Source of the DNA: Streptomyces sp. ML-6
GTDB taxonomy: Bacteria > Actinomycetota > Actinomycetes > Streptomycetales > Streptomycetaceae
DNA length: 64,000 nt
Direction of reading: 5' to 3'
NCBI RefSeq assembly: GCF_030116705.1
Contig: NZ_JAOTIK010000001.1
Location: forward strand, 4,049,001-4,113,000
A program made the position numbers and the translations under genes. Shown here in pieces: positions 50,400 through 59,438 of the stretch. Position 1 is the first letter of the stretch. Each line of letters begins with the position of its first letter. A model generated the notes under the pieces. The model saw only the letters and a list, made by a program, of their open reading frames with translations, had not been told where the DNA came from and did not search any database.

Positions 50400-50750
50400 C
50401 CGACGTGGACGCCGCCCCGCAGCCGGCTGCGGGGCCTCACGCAGCTCCGGCGCCAGCCGCCCGGCGGCACCCCGTCGCCCGCAACTCCCCGACCTCGGTC
50501 CCGGGGCTGCCCGGCCCGCGCCCGGTGCGTGCCTCCCCCACCCCGTTGCTCACCAGACGAGGGAAGCGACAGCCGGACGACATCCGGCGGCCCGGCCCGC
50601 ACCCGGTGAACAACTGCCGCAGATCCTCCTCCGCCGCGCTGTACCGCAGCTCGCTGTCGGCATCCTGCTGAAATCGACCGAGCGCGTGCAGGAAGAGCAG
50701 TGGCTTGTGCGGAGCCCATGCCCCATTCCTCGTTCACTGCCTCAACGTTC
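50400..50750 (-). pseudogene. Remnant of phosphorothioate-DNA-binding restriction enzyme (SBD-HNH type)
   Basis: In one minus-strand frame: WAPHKPLLFLHALGRFQQDA, SELRYSAAEEDLRQLF, then RFPRLVSNGVGEART and GSPGTEVGELRATG; a frameshift near 50461 puts GRLAPELREAP in another frame. This wording matches the sulfur-binding N-terminal domain of ScoMcrA-like enzymes (from memory). The HNH nuclease half is absent and the mid region is eroded (CGPGRRMSSGC), so the gene is dead. Confidence 0.65.
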
Positions 50751-50870
50751 ACTGCCTCAACTGCGCGTGCGCTCGGCCCAATCCATGGCCGGCGATCGTA
50801 GCGACGCCCGGAGGACCGGGGCCTCGCGACGGAGCATCCGACCGTGACCAGAAGCGGGACGGAGAAACGC

Positions 50871-50906
50871 CAGAGGGCCGGACCGCTTTCGCGGTCCTGC
50901 CCTCTG
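50871..50906 (-). terminator. Hairpin downstream of the truncated tRNA copy
   Basis: CAGAGGGC-c-GGACCGC pairs with GCGGTCC-t-GCCCTCTG around a 4-base loop, placed just after the partial tRNA-Ser copy as read on the minus strand. It looks like an original tRNA terminator. Confidence 0.65.
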
Positions 50907-50911
50907 GGCCG

Positions 50912-50964
50912 GCGGAGGATACGAGATTCGAACTCGTGAGGGGTTGCCCCCAACGCGCTTTCCA
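50912..50964 (-). repeat. att-like duplicate of the tRNA-Ser(GGA) 3' half
   Basis: 53 bp matching 52864-52916 with one mismatch (50955), covering the tRNA from the anticodon loop to the 3' end. The 5' half of the tRNA is absent here. Partial 3' copies of this kind are left when elements integrate at tRNA genes, so 50912-50964 and 52864-52916 probably bound a decayed element of about 1.95 kb. Confidence 0.85.
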
Positions 50965-51027
50965 CATGTTCGTACGGGGTCCGGCGGGGGTCGTACCCGT
51001 CCTGACCTGCGGCGGAGCGTTCGGGGT

Positions 51028-51047
51028 GGCCCCGTCCGGACGGGGCC
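51028..51047. terminator. Perfect 20-bp palindrome downstream of vapC
   Basis: GGCCCCGTCCGGACGGGGCC is its own reverse complement. It lies 64 bp after the vapC stop in the direction of transcription and may act as terminator or as a recombination site; no T-run follows. Confidence 0.5.
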
Positions 51048-51110
51048 GGACACGAGTGAACGAGACCGGAAGCGAGACTACGAACGGAGGGAGCTCGGCA
51101 TCTTTCTGCC

Positions 51111-51533
51111 TTACTTGCCGGTGTCCGGTCCGTACCACTGAAGGGCCTGGCCGGTGACCGCCGCGATGCATTCGAAGTCGCGGTCGCAGTGCAGGAGCGT
51201 CAGCCCTTGCAGTTCCGCCGTAGCGGCCACGACCAGATCCACGGCTCCGGCACTGCGGTGCTGTCCTCGCTTGGTGAGTGCTTCCTGCACCTGCCAGGCG
51301 CGGTCGTAGGCGCGCTCATCGGCCGGTACCCATCCGAACAGCAGACGCATGTCCTCGATGCCTTGAGCGCGGTCTGCCGCGGAGCGGGCGCTGTAGAAGA
51401 ATTCGAGCTCCGTGATCGGGCACGTCGCGATGAGTCCGGCGGCGGCTGCCTGGTCCCAGCCGAACTGCTCGGCGTCGGTGCGCATGAAGCGTGCCAGGGC
51501 GCTGGTGTCGATCAGGAACTGTGCGGCGTTCAC
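51111..51533 (-). CDS. vapC: VapC-type PIN-domain toxin
   Basis: 140 residues from a GTG at 51533 that overlaps the vapB stop (GTGA). PIN acidic residues: Asp9 (FLIDTSALARF), Glu42/44 (TELEF), Asp99 (AVDLVVAAT), Asp117/119 (HCDRDF). An RNase expected to be held inactive by VapB. Both genes are intact although the genes around them are decayed, suggesting the pair is maintained by selection for addiction. Confidence 0.93.
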   Translation of the reverse strand: MNAAQFLIDTSALARFMRTDAEQFGWDQAAAAGLIATCPITELEFFYSARSAADRAQGIEDMRLLFGWVPADERAYDRAWQVQEALTKRGQHRSAGAVDLVVAATAELQGLTLLHCDRDFECIAAVTGQALQWYGPDTGK

Positions 51534-51745
51534 CGACGGTAATTGCCCTTCTCCCGGAAGAGTTCCAGGTCGAAGGCGCCGTCGGCGGAGGCCGCGCGCA
51601 GTCGGGCGAGTGCGAGCGCCCTCCGCCGGTTTTCGAGCACCTCACGCAGCGCGGTGTTGACCGTCTCCTTCTTGGTGCTCGTGCCGAGTGCCCGAGCGAC
51701 ATCGGCCAGCAGTTCGTCGTCGAGGTCGATCACGGTTCGACTCAT
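51530..51745 (-). CDS. vapB: VapB-type antitoxin
   Basis: 71 residues. RTVIDLDDELLADVARALGT then STKKETVNTALREVLENRRR is the ribbon-helix-helix of VapB (type II, Arc/MetJ). The C-terminal FDLELFREKGNYRR would wrap the toxin. AGGAAGGATG precedes the ATG. Its promoter is the feature at 51773-51793. Confidence 0.93.
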   Translation of the reverse strand: MSRTVIDLDDELLADVARALGTSTKKETVNTALREVLENRRRALALARLRAASADGAFDLELFREKGNYRR

Positions 51746-51772
51746 GGGACATCCTTCCTGATATCACCTGTG

Positions 51773-51793
51773 CCATCAAATATATCTCGATGG
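51773..51793 (-). promoter_or_regulatory. vapBC promoter with CCATC-GATGG dyad
   Basis: CCATC (51773-51777) and GATGG (51789-51793) flank an A/T-rich core giving TATATT on the minus strand (51784-51779) as a -10 box. A dyad across the -10 box fits VapBC autorepression. Confidence 0.5.
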
Positions 51794-51866
51794 ATGACCC
51801 ATGTCCCGGCTTCCTCGGGAAGCGATGCCGCCGCTCCTCGGCGTGGGCGTACGCCAGATCGTCTGC

Positions 51867-52790
51867 CTACGCCGGCATGACGCCGTGGATACGGGAGAGC
51901 GTGAAGACGCGTTCAGCGTTGCGCAGGTGGCACCACGCTTCCAGGTAGGGAGGGTCGATTTCGAGGTGGCTGAGGGTACGCACGGTGCGGCTGCCCGAGG
52001 CGGCGACGTACTCGACGGTGATGGCCGTGCCCATGTCGATGGCATGGGCGAGTTGGCGGACGTCGATGTACGTCAGCTGCTTTGCGTATGCGGCGACGGT
52101 CTCCTCGGTGTCCGTGCCGAAGGAAACCCCGGTGCCGAATGGATCGGGCTCCGGAGCGGTCGGCGGGGTGTCCAGCAGTCGGACCGCCAGGCCGAGCGAG
52201 TCGACTGTGGCAGGCACCTTCGCCGTTCGGCGTGCTGAGCGTCCAGTACCGGCCTTCGTGGTGGCCTTCCGAGGGGCCGGAACGGCGGCGGCCCGTCGAG
52301 GCAGCACCTTCTTGATGCGTACGGTTCCTCCGCGTCCTCGGCGACGGGCGCATAGCCCTGGTCCCGGAGCGCGGCGAGGGTCTTGTCGGGCGAGCTGCCG
52401 CTGACGAGCACCGTCGGGGCGAGCTGCCGCAGCCCGAGCGCGGCGAGTGCCCGGTGGGCGGCGAGCTCGCGGCCAGGAGCGCGGGTTCGTCGCCGTGGAT
52501 GACGCAGGGGGCGGGCGGCGTCGGCGATGAGATAGGACAGGGGCTGCGGCAGGGGCCCGTTGGCGACGGCGGTCAGCTCGGCCGGAGCGTGACCGGTGTG
52601 CAGGGCGCGGCGGATGCTGTCGCCGCTGAACCGCCATACCGAGGCCGTGCCGCCGGTCTCCCGGTCGGCGGTCGAATCCAGGAGCTCGGCGAGGCGGGCA
52701 GAGGGCGAGCCGTCGACGGGGCTGGAGGGCGGGCGATTTCGGCGTGCTGCACGAGATGTCGCGAATGCCTGAGACAAGCGAGACTGGAAC
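51867..52790 (-). pseudogene. 5'-truncated, frameshifted helicase C-terminal-domain gene
   Basis: Three coding-like pieces: TASVWRFSGDSIRRALHTGH ... LPQPLSYLIADAA, then LAAHRALAALGLRQLAPTVL ... ALRDQGYAPVAEDAEE in the same frame but with a local gap, then after a frameshift near 52320 TVRIKKV ... and a WYL-type tail (AITVEYVAASGSRTVRTLSH, AWCHLRNAERVFTLSRIHGV). These match the C-terminal part of actinobacterial XPB/helicase-associated proteins. The N-terminal two thirds are missing and the gene stops near the tRNA repeat. Confidence 0.7.
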
Positions 52791-52807
52791 TGAGACCAGG
52801 AGATGCC

Positions 52808-52842
52808 GAAGAACCCGGCCGCCGAAGCGGTCCGGGTTCTTC
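52808..52842 (-). terminator. tRNA-Ser terminator hairpin
   Basis: GAAGAACCCGG pairs with CCGGGTTCTTC around GCCGAAGC-type loop, just past the tRNA 3' end as read on the minus strand. Confidence 0.8.
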
Positions 52843-52864
52843 ACTTCGCCTGTTCAGGCGCCTG

Positions 52865-52949
52865 CGGAGGATACGAGATTCGAACTCGTGAGGGGTTGCC
52901 CCCAACACGCTTTCCAAGCGTGCGCCCTAGGCCACTAGGCGAATCCTCC
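52865..52949 (-). tRNA. tRNA-Ser(GGA)
   Basis: Acceptor GGAGGAT/ATCCTCC, anticodon stem CACGC/GCGTG with loop TTGGAAA (anticodon GGA at 52913-52915 on the complement), long variable arm GTTGGGGGCAACC-type, T-arm ACGAG-TTCGAAT-CTCGT. CCA not encoded. Its 3' half is duplicated at 50912-50964. Confidence 0.97.
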
Positions 52950-53067
52950 GCCGCAAACAATACAAGACGTTGAGGGGTGCTTGCGAACCTGTTCCCCTCA
53001 AGATCGTTCCGGGAGCCTTCCGGGGGCCTCCCGGGGTCCTTCCGAACAGTCGGAGAGGGTGGGGAGG

Positions 53068-53097
53068 TGGACCGGTGGGGGTGGGGATCGGTTAAGG
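53068..53097 (+). promoter_or_regulatory. Candidate ffs promoter
   Basis: TGGACC (53068-53073), an 18-bp spacer and TTAAGG (53092-53097), giving a start near 53105, which agrees with the 5' end of the SRP RNA helix. The rest of 52950-53067 shows nothing. Confidence 0.55.
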
Positions 53098-53104
53098 TGG
53101 GCGT

Positions 53105-53193
53105 CAGCCCCTCACGTGGCGCTATCTGACTGAACTCCCCCAGGGCCGGAAGGCAGCAAGGGTAGGTCGGCTCTGGCGGGTGCGTGGGGGGCC
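53105..53193 (+). ncRNA. ffs: Signal recognition particle RNA, small bacterial type
   Basis: The conserved SRP domain IV is present: CAGGGCCGGAAGGCAGCAAG with the GGAA tetraloop and the asymmetric loop, followed by GGGTAGGTCGGCTCTGG. The ends close through GCCCCTCACG and CGTGGGGGGC. The RNA pairs with Ffh to target membrane proteins. Its position just upstream of dnaX is conserved in Streptomyces. Confidence 0.95.
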
Positions 53194-53323
53194 CTTGCGT
53201 TTCCCGGTGCCTCTTGTGTTTTCAGGGGCGGTCTTCCCGGGGTCCCGGGGCCCGGCACGGGTGCGTGGGCGGCTTCGGGCGGTCCGGGGCCGGTTGTCAG
53301 TCGGCCCGGATAACCTCGTATGT

Positions 53324-55509
53324 GTGTCGTCCCTTGCGCTGTACCGCCGCTATCGCCCCGAGTCGTTCGCCGAGGTCATTGGGCAGGAGCATGTCACCGA
53401 CCCGCTGCAGCAGGCCCTGCGGAACAACCGGGTCAATCACGCGTACCTGTTCAGCGGTCCGCGCGGGTGCGGCAAGACGACCAGTGCGCGCATCCTGGCC
53501 CGCTGCCTGAACTGCGAGCAGGGGCCGACGCCCACGCCGTGCGGGGAGTGCCAGTCCTGCCGGGACCTCTCGCGCAACGGGCCGGGGTCGATCGACGTCA
53601 TCGAGATCGACGCCGCGTCGCACGGTGGCGTGGACGACGCCCGTGATCTGCGGGAGAAGGCGTTCTTCGGGCCCGCCTCCAGTCGTTACAAGATCTACAT
53701 CATCGACGAGGCGCACATGGTCACCTCGGCGGGGTTCAACGCCCTGCTGAAGGTGGTCGAGGAGCCGCCGGAGCACCTCAAGTTCATCTTCGCGACCACC
53801 GAGCCCGAGAAGGTCATCGGCACCATCCGGTCGCGTACGCACCACTACCCCTTCCGGCTCGTCCCGCCGGGGACGCTGCGCGAGTACCTCGCCGAGGTCT
53901 GCGGCAAGGAGAACAGCCCCGTCGAGGACGGTGTGCTGCCGCTGGTCGTGCGGGCCGGTGCCGGGTCCGTGCGTGACTCGATGTCGGTGATGGACCAGTT
54001 GCTCGCCGGGGCCGGCGACGACGGTGTGACGTATGCCATGGCGACCTCGCTGCTCGGTTACACCGACGGCTCGTTGCTCGACTCGATCGTGGACGCCTTC
54101 GCGGCGGGCGACGGGGCCGCGGCGTTCGAGGTCGTGGACCGGGTGATCGAGGGCGGCAACGACCCGCGCCGCTTCGTCGCCGATCTCCTGGAGCGGCTGC
54201 GCGACCTGGTGATCCTGGCCGCCGTGCCGGACGCGGGGGAGAAGGGGCTGATCGACGCCCCCGCCGACGTCGTCGAGCGGATGCAGGCCCAGGCGTCCGT
54301 CTTCGGCGCCGCGGAGCTGAGCCGCGCCGCCGACCTGGTCAACACGGGGCTCACGGAGATGCGCGGGGCGACCTCGCCGCGGCTCCAGGTCGAGCTGATC
54401 TGCGCCCGGGTGCTGCTCCCCGCCGCCTTCGACGACGAGCGTTCGCTCCAGGCCCGGCTCGACCGGCTGGAGCGCGGCGCCTCCTTCGCGACCGCGGGGC
54501 CGGGCCCCGCCATGGGGTACGTGCCCGGGCCCGAGGCCCTGGCCCACGCACCGGTGCCAGCCGCCCCGCCCGTGCCGCCCGGTGGGGGCCCGCCGCCGCG
54601 CGCGCCGCGGTACGGGGCGAGGCCCCCGCACCTGCCCCCGCGCCCGCCCCTGCCCCCGCCCCGGTGGCGCCGCCCACCGCACCCGCCGCCCCCGCGCAGC
54701 CCATGGCCCCGGTCGCCCAGCAGCCGTCGGGCGGGGCGCCGACTCCCGCGGGCGGTCAGCGCCCCGGGGCCTGGCCCACCGCGGCCGGTTCGGAGTCGGG
54801 ACGCCGCCCCGGTGGCTGGCCGACCGCGTCCACCCCCGGCCAGTCGTCCGCCCCGCAGGCCGCCCCGGTCCCGGCCGCCGCGCCCGCGGCACCGGCGCAT
54901 GCCGCCGCCGGGCCGAGCGCGGGAATGGCCCAGGGCGCCGCCCAGGTGCGGAACATGTGGCCGGACATCCTGGAGGCCGTGAAGAACCGCCGCCGGTTCA
55001 CCTGGATCCTGCTCAGCCAGAACGCCCAGGTCACCGGCTTCGACGGCAGCACCCTGCAGATCGGCTTCCTCAACGCGGGCGCGCGTGACAACTTCGCCGG
55101 CAGCGGCAGCGAGGACGTGCTGAAGCAGGCACTCGCCGAGCGGTTCAACGCGCAATGGAAGATCGAGGCGATCGTCGACCCCTCGGGGGGTGCCGGCGCG
55201 CCGCCGCAGACCGGCGGGGGACGCCCCTCGGCCGCCGCCCCGCCGATGGCGCAGCGTCCGGCTCCCGCACCTCAGCAGAGCTACGAGCCCCGCCCGGCCC
55301 CGGCTCCCGCCCCCGCTCCGGCGGCCCCGCCCGCCGCGCAGTCCGCGCCCCGGCCGTACTCCGCTCCCGAGGCGCCGCGCGCGGTCGCCCCCGAGGACGA
55401 CATCCCCGAGGCCGACGACCCGGATCTCGTCGACTCGGCGCTCTCCGGGCACGAGCTGATCGTCCGTGAACTGGGGGCCACGGTCCTCGAGGAGTTCACC
55501 AACGAGTAG
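53324..55509 (+). CDS. dnaX: DNA polymerase III gamma/tau subunit (apparent frameshift)
   Basis: Starts at GTG 53324 ([20 protein letters not shown]). AAA+ clamp-loader core: Walker [10 protein letters not shown], zinc module [19 protein letters not shown], Walker [13 protein letters not shown]-like [11 protein letters not shown]. The frame with the core runs to 54982 as Pro/Arg nonsense, whereas the conserved tau tail ([20 protein letters not shown] ... [12 protein letters not shown]) lies in the -1 frame to 55509. The switch fits the G5 run at 54584-54588: one extra G restores [13 protein letters not shown]. Either sequence error, or programmed slippage making gamma and tau. Full-length product about 727 residues. 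Confidence 0.9.
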
Positions 55510-55536
55510 GAAGAAGAGTTCACCAACGAGTAGGAA
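55492..55536 (+). repeat. 24-bp tandem duplication over the dnaX stop
   Basis: GAGTTCACCAACGAGTAGGAA occurs at 55492-55512 and 55516-55536. The first copy encodes the C-terminal EFTNE and stop; the second lies in the 3' untranslated region and repeats the same stop. Confidence 0.9.
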
Positions 55537-55690
55537 CGGACGGGGAGGACGAGGGGCGCGGCCCGCCGTACGGGCCGGGGGCGAGTGGGGGACCGGACCG
55601 CCCCGGCGCGGGTGAGCGGCCGGATCGTCCGGGTGTCCACGGGGCGGCGCGCGTCGAGGGGGTCGCGCCCCGACGGTTAGGCTGCACCCC

Positions 55691-56941
55691 GTGAAGGTCC
55701 TCGTCATCGGCGGCGGCGCCCGCGAACACGCCCTGTGCCGCTCTCTGTCCCTCGACCCCGACGTCACCGCTCTGTACTGCGCTCCCGGCAACGCCGGCAT
55801 CGCGGAGGTGGCCGAACTGCACCCGGTCGACGCCCTCGACGGCGACGCCGTCGCGCGCCTCGCCACCGACCTGGGCGCCGAACTGGTGGTCGTCGGCCCG
55901 GAGGCGCCGCTCGTCGCCGGGGTCGCCGACGCCGTGCGCGCCGCGGGCATCCCCTGCTTCGGCCCTTCCCGTGAGGCGGCCCGGCTGGAGGGCTCCAAGG
56001 CGTTCGCCAAGGAGGTGATGGCCGGGGCGGGCGTCCCGACCGCCCGCAGCTACGTCTGCACCACCCCGGCGGAGATCGACACCGCCCTCGACGCCTTCGG
56101 CGCCCCGTACGTCGTCAAGGACGACGGCCTCGCCGCGGGCAAGGGCGTCGTCGTCACCGACGACGTCGAGGCGGCCCGCGCCCACGCCCTGGCCTGCGAC
56201 CGCGTGGTCATCGAGGAGTTCCTCGACGGCCCCGAGGTGAGCCTCTTCGCGATCACGGACGGCACCACCGTGCTGCCGCTCCAGCCCGCGCAGGACTTCA
56301 AGCGCGCCCTGGACGGCGACCAGGGCCCGAACACCGGCGGCATGGGCGCGTACTCCCCCCTCCCGTGGGCCGACCCCAAGCTGGTCGACGAGGTCATGGA
56401 GACGGTGCTCCAGCCGACCGTCGACGAGCTCCGCCGCCGCGGCACCCCGTTCTCCGGACTGCTGTACGCGGGCCTCGCGATCACCTCGCGCGGCGTCCGG
56501 GTGATCGAGTTCAACGCCCGTTTCGGCGACCCCGAGACCCAGGTGGTCCTGGCCCGTCTGCAGACCCCGCTGGCTGGTGTCCTGTTGGGCTCCGCCAACG
56601 GCACCCTCGACGAACTGCCCCCGCTCACGTGGCGCGACGAGGCCGCCGTCACCGTGGTCATCGCCTCGCACAACTACCCGGGCACCCCGCGCACGGGGGA
56701 CCCGATCGAGGGACTCGACGAGGTGGCGGCACAGGACGCCCCGCACGCGTACGTCCTGCACGCCGGTACGAAGAAGGACGGCGACACGATCGTCAGCGCG
56801 GGCGGCCGGGTGCTGTCCGTGACCGCGACCGGCAAGGATCTCGCCGAGGCCCGGGAGCGCGCCTACACGGCCGCGGGCCGGATCCGGCTCGACGGTTCGC
56901 AGCTCCGCACCGACATTGCCCGCAAGGCCGCGGAAGCCTGA
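55691..56941 (+). CDS. purD: Phosphoribosylamine-glycine ligase
   Basis: 416 residues from the GTG at 55691. Second step of de novo purine synthesis. N-terminal [23 protein letters not shown]-grasp core with [35 protein letters not shown] and the [14 protein letters not shown] metal-binding loop; normal length. No Shine-Dalgarno; TAGGCT (about 55678-55683) lies 7 bases before the GTG, suggesting a leaderless message. Confidence 0.97.
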   Translation: MKVLVIGGGAREHALCRSLSLDPDVTALYCAPGNAGIAEVAELHPVDALDGDAVARLATDLGAELVVVGPEAPLVAGVADAVRAAGIPCFGPSREAARLEGSKAFAKEVMAGAGVPTARSYVCTTPAEIDTALDAFGAPYVVKDDGLAAGKGVVVTDDVEAARAHALACDRVVIEEFLDGPEVSLFAITDGTTVLPLQPAQDFKRALDGDQGPNTGGMGAYSPLPWADPKLVDEVMETVLQPTVDELRRRGTPFSGLLYAGLAITSRGVRVIEFNARFGDPETQVVLARLQTPLAGVLLGSANGTLDELPPLTWRDEAAVTVVIASHNYPGTPRTGDPIEGLDEVAAQDAPHAYVLHAGTKKDGDTIVSAGGRVLSVTATGKDLAEARERAYTAAGRIRLDGSQLRTDIARKAAEA

Positions 56942-56972
56942 GACCGGCCGCCCTCGGGGCGGCGGGATCGCG

Positions 56973-57004
56973 ATGCGGGGCAGGCCGACCGGCCTGCCCC
57001 GCAT
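56973..57004 (+). terminator. Perfect 14-bp stem terminator after purD
   Basis: ATGCGGGGCAGGCC and GGCCTGCCCCGCAT flank the loop GACC, 32 bp after the purD stop. The remainder of 57005-57287 has no gene; it is the leader of the next one. Confidence 0.85.
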
Positions 57005-57287
57005 CACGTCGCCCTGTACCGATGCATCGCGCACCGCGCCATGGGCCCCGCCGCCCCGGGCCGGAACGCGCCAATGCCCCAAGCGCGGCGGCACGTCAGC
57101 ACCTTTGCCCAAAGCCATTCCATCGAGTGACGACTGCGCCATCCGGATGACGCCTGCCGGGGCCCCAACTAGGGTGCGGCGCAAGCATTCCGGCACTTGG
57201 CCCACCGGCATTGCGATGTCAGTGACGGGTGTCACAGTGGGGGAGTGAAGAACACCGCCGCAGGGACAGAGGGGGTGACGTCCGGCC

Positions 57288-59231
57288 ATGTCCGGTATCG
57301 GGATGAATGAGGAGACGGGTGCGCCGGGTGCGCGCGCACGAGCTCTTGCCCTGCTGAGGATCCGGGGCTGGGCGACGGCCGCGGCGATCCTGCCGGCGGC
57401 GGTGGCCGTGGTCCTGTTCGTGGCGGGTTCCCAGGGCCATGCCGTGGGCGGCGGTTGGGACACGGCCCGCTGGGTCGTGACGGCCTGCGCGGTCGTCGTG
57501 CTCCTGCTCGCCGTCGCCGTCGGAACGGCGATCGTACGGGCGAAGCCGGCGGTCAGTCCGACCGTCCCGCTCGCCGAGGAAGCCGCCCCCGACCTCTACC
57601 GCCTGGTCAGGGACCTCGCCGACCGGCTCGGGGTTCCCGCGCCCTCCGCGATAGCCCTGACACCCGACTGCGACAGCTGGTTGGAGGACCGCACGCACCC
57701 CTCGGCGCAGTCGGCCGGGGCCCCTGCCGCACGTCCCTCCGCAAGCTCCTCCGCGACCAGGGCCGAGGCCGCGACTGCGACCGAGGCCGAGGCCGGGACC
57801 GCGCCGTTCCATGCTCCCGCGCCGCTCCATGCCCCCGTCCCGCCCGCCACGGCCCCGGTGGCGCGTCCCGGGGCCGAGGCACCCCGGCGCCCCGGAGCGG
57901 GCCGCCCCCGCCGTCGCCGGGTCCAGGCGGCTCCGGTGCTGGTCATAGGCTCGCCGTTCCTGTGGTGGATGAGGGTCGCGGAGCTGCGGGCGGTGCTCGC
58001 CCCGGTCGTCGCGGGCACGGGCCCCTCCGCGCATCCCGACATAGCTGCGGCCCGCCGTTTCGTACGGGGTCTGGACGGCGTGGTCGCCGACGCCGCCGTG
58101 CCCGCGCCGGGGCCGCTGGCCGGGGTGCGCAAGGTGCCCCGCGCCTTCGTCGGCCGGATCGCCAGGCTGCTGCTGCGCGGCTGTCGCAACCACGCGGCGG
58201 AGATGGAGCGGAGCGTCGCCTCCGCCGCGTCGATCCGGGCCCAGGACGTGGACCACGGGCTGCGGATCGTCGCCCAGGAACAGGTCGGCCTCGCCTACGC
58301 GGGCTGGGACCGGCTGCTCACCCGCGTCGCGCTGCCCGCCTGGCGGATGGGCCGCTGGCCCTCCCGGCTGGACGCCGGGGTCGTCTCCGCCCTGACCGAG
58401 CTGTCCCGGCGCGACCGGCTCGCCGACGGGTTCGCCGCGCGGCTCGGCGAACGCCCGGCCTGCGACCTGCTGGAGGAGCCGGGCGCCGCCGACGAGGCCG
58501 CGTCGCTGCTCGCGGCCCGGCTGTTCCACGGCGGCCCCGCCCGGACGGGGGCGGACTGGTCGCCGGTCGACTGGCAGCAGTACCCGGAAGAGGTGGTGGA
58601 CCGGAAGTGGCGCACCGAGGCCGCCCGCCTGCACCGGGTCCTCGACTCGATGAGCACGCCGGAAGCCGCCCTCACCTCCGCTCCCGCCGGTTCCGTCGCC
58701 CCCGGCACCGGTGGCCGTCCGTTCCGTACCGCCTGCCCCGTCGACGCGGGGGTGCCCACGCTGGCCCGGGTGGTCGATCACCTGGCGGGCCGGACCGGGG
58801 GCGGTGAGGCGCTCGCCGCCGGGATCAGCGCCGCACTGGCCCGGGAGGAGGCCGCGGCGGTCCGGCAGGCCCCGTCCGGCCACGCGCCGGGCGCCTCCGC
58901 GGTGACCGGTGCCTCCGGCGCGACCGGCCCCGCCCCGGACCTCTGGGGCCCCGATCCCCTCCCGTTCCTTCCGCTCCAGCCGCCCCGTACGGGCACGGAG
59001 CTGCTCGCCGACCACGTCGTGGCGATGGTCTGCTGCGCCGCAGTGGACACGGCGGGTGCGGCCCCCGGTCTCGACTGGCTCGACGGCCCCGCCCTGCTCG
59101 TCGACGGCGAGCGCCGGGCGGACCTGGGAGGCCCCGTCCTCAGCCTGGTCGAGGAGGGGGACGCGGAACCGCTGCGGTCCTGGCTCGCCTCGGTCGGCGT
59201 ACGCACCGACAAGCCCGTACGCCTCGTCTGA
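57288..59231 (+). CDS. Membrane protein related to M48 peptidases but lacking the zinc motif
   Basis: 647 residues. Two N-terminal transmembrane helices (AAAILPAAVAVVLFVAG; WVVTACAVVVLLLAVAVG), then LYRLVRDLADRLGVPAPSAI and VLVIGSPFLWWMRVAELRAV, both typical of HtpX-like M48 proteins. The catalytic HExxH, which should follow ELRAVLA, is replaced by PVVAG, so it is probably not a protease. A Ser/Thr/Pro/Ala insert (about 130-215) interrupts the domain. Ends with a conserved-looking LVDGERRADLGGPVLSLVEE. Function unknown. Start ATG at 57288. Confidence 0.85.
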   Translation: MSGIGMNEETGAPGARARALALLRIRGWATAAAILPAAVAVVLFVAGSQGHAVGGGWDTARWVVTACAVVVLLLAVAVGTAIVRAKPAVSPTVPLAEEAAPDLYRLVRDLADRLGVPAPSAIALTPDCDSWLEDRTHPSAQSAGAPAARPSASSSATRAEAATATEAEAGTAPFHAPAPLHAPVPPATAPVARPGAEAPRRPGAGRPRRRRVQAAPVLVIGSPFLWWMRVAELRAVLAPVVAGTGPSAHPDIAAARRFVRGLDGVVADAAVPAPGPLAGVRKVPRAFVGRIARLLLRGCRNHAAEMERSVASAASIRAQDVDHGLRIVAQEQVGLAYAGWDRLLTRVALPAWRMGRWPSRLDAGVVSALTELSRRDRLADGFAARLGERPACDLLEEPGAADEAASLLAARLFHGGPARTGADWSPVDWQQYPEEVVDRKWRTEAARLHRVLDSMSTPEAALTSAPAGSVAPGTGGRPFRTACPVDAGVPTLARVVDHLAGRTGGGEALAAGISAALAREEAAAVRQAPSGHAPGASAVTGASGATGPAPDLWGPDPLPFLPLQPPRTGTELLADHVVAMVCCAAVDTAGAAPGLDWLDGPALLVDGERRADLGGPVLSLVEEGDAEPLRSWLASVGVRTDKPVRLV

Positions 59232-59438
59232 AACAAAGGTCCGTTCCGTCACACCTCAACACCCGGAAGAGTGCGTTCCGTTCACGTCAATTCGCGACGA
59301 ACGGTGACGGACTGCGTGCGTTATGTGATGTGCTGGGGATCGACGCTGACATCCGACGCAGCACTGTCGGCGCACCGATGACGCATGGCCGCGGGTGGCT
59401 CGACTGTTGTTGCGGGGGAGCTGAGGGAGGGGACGGGT

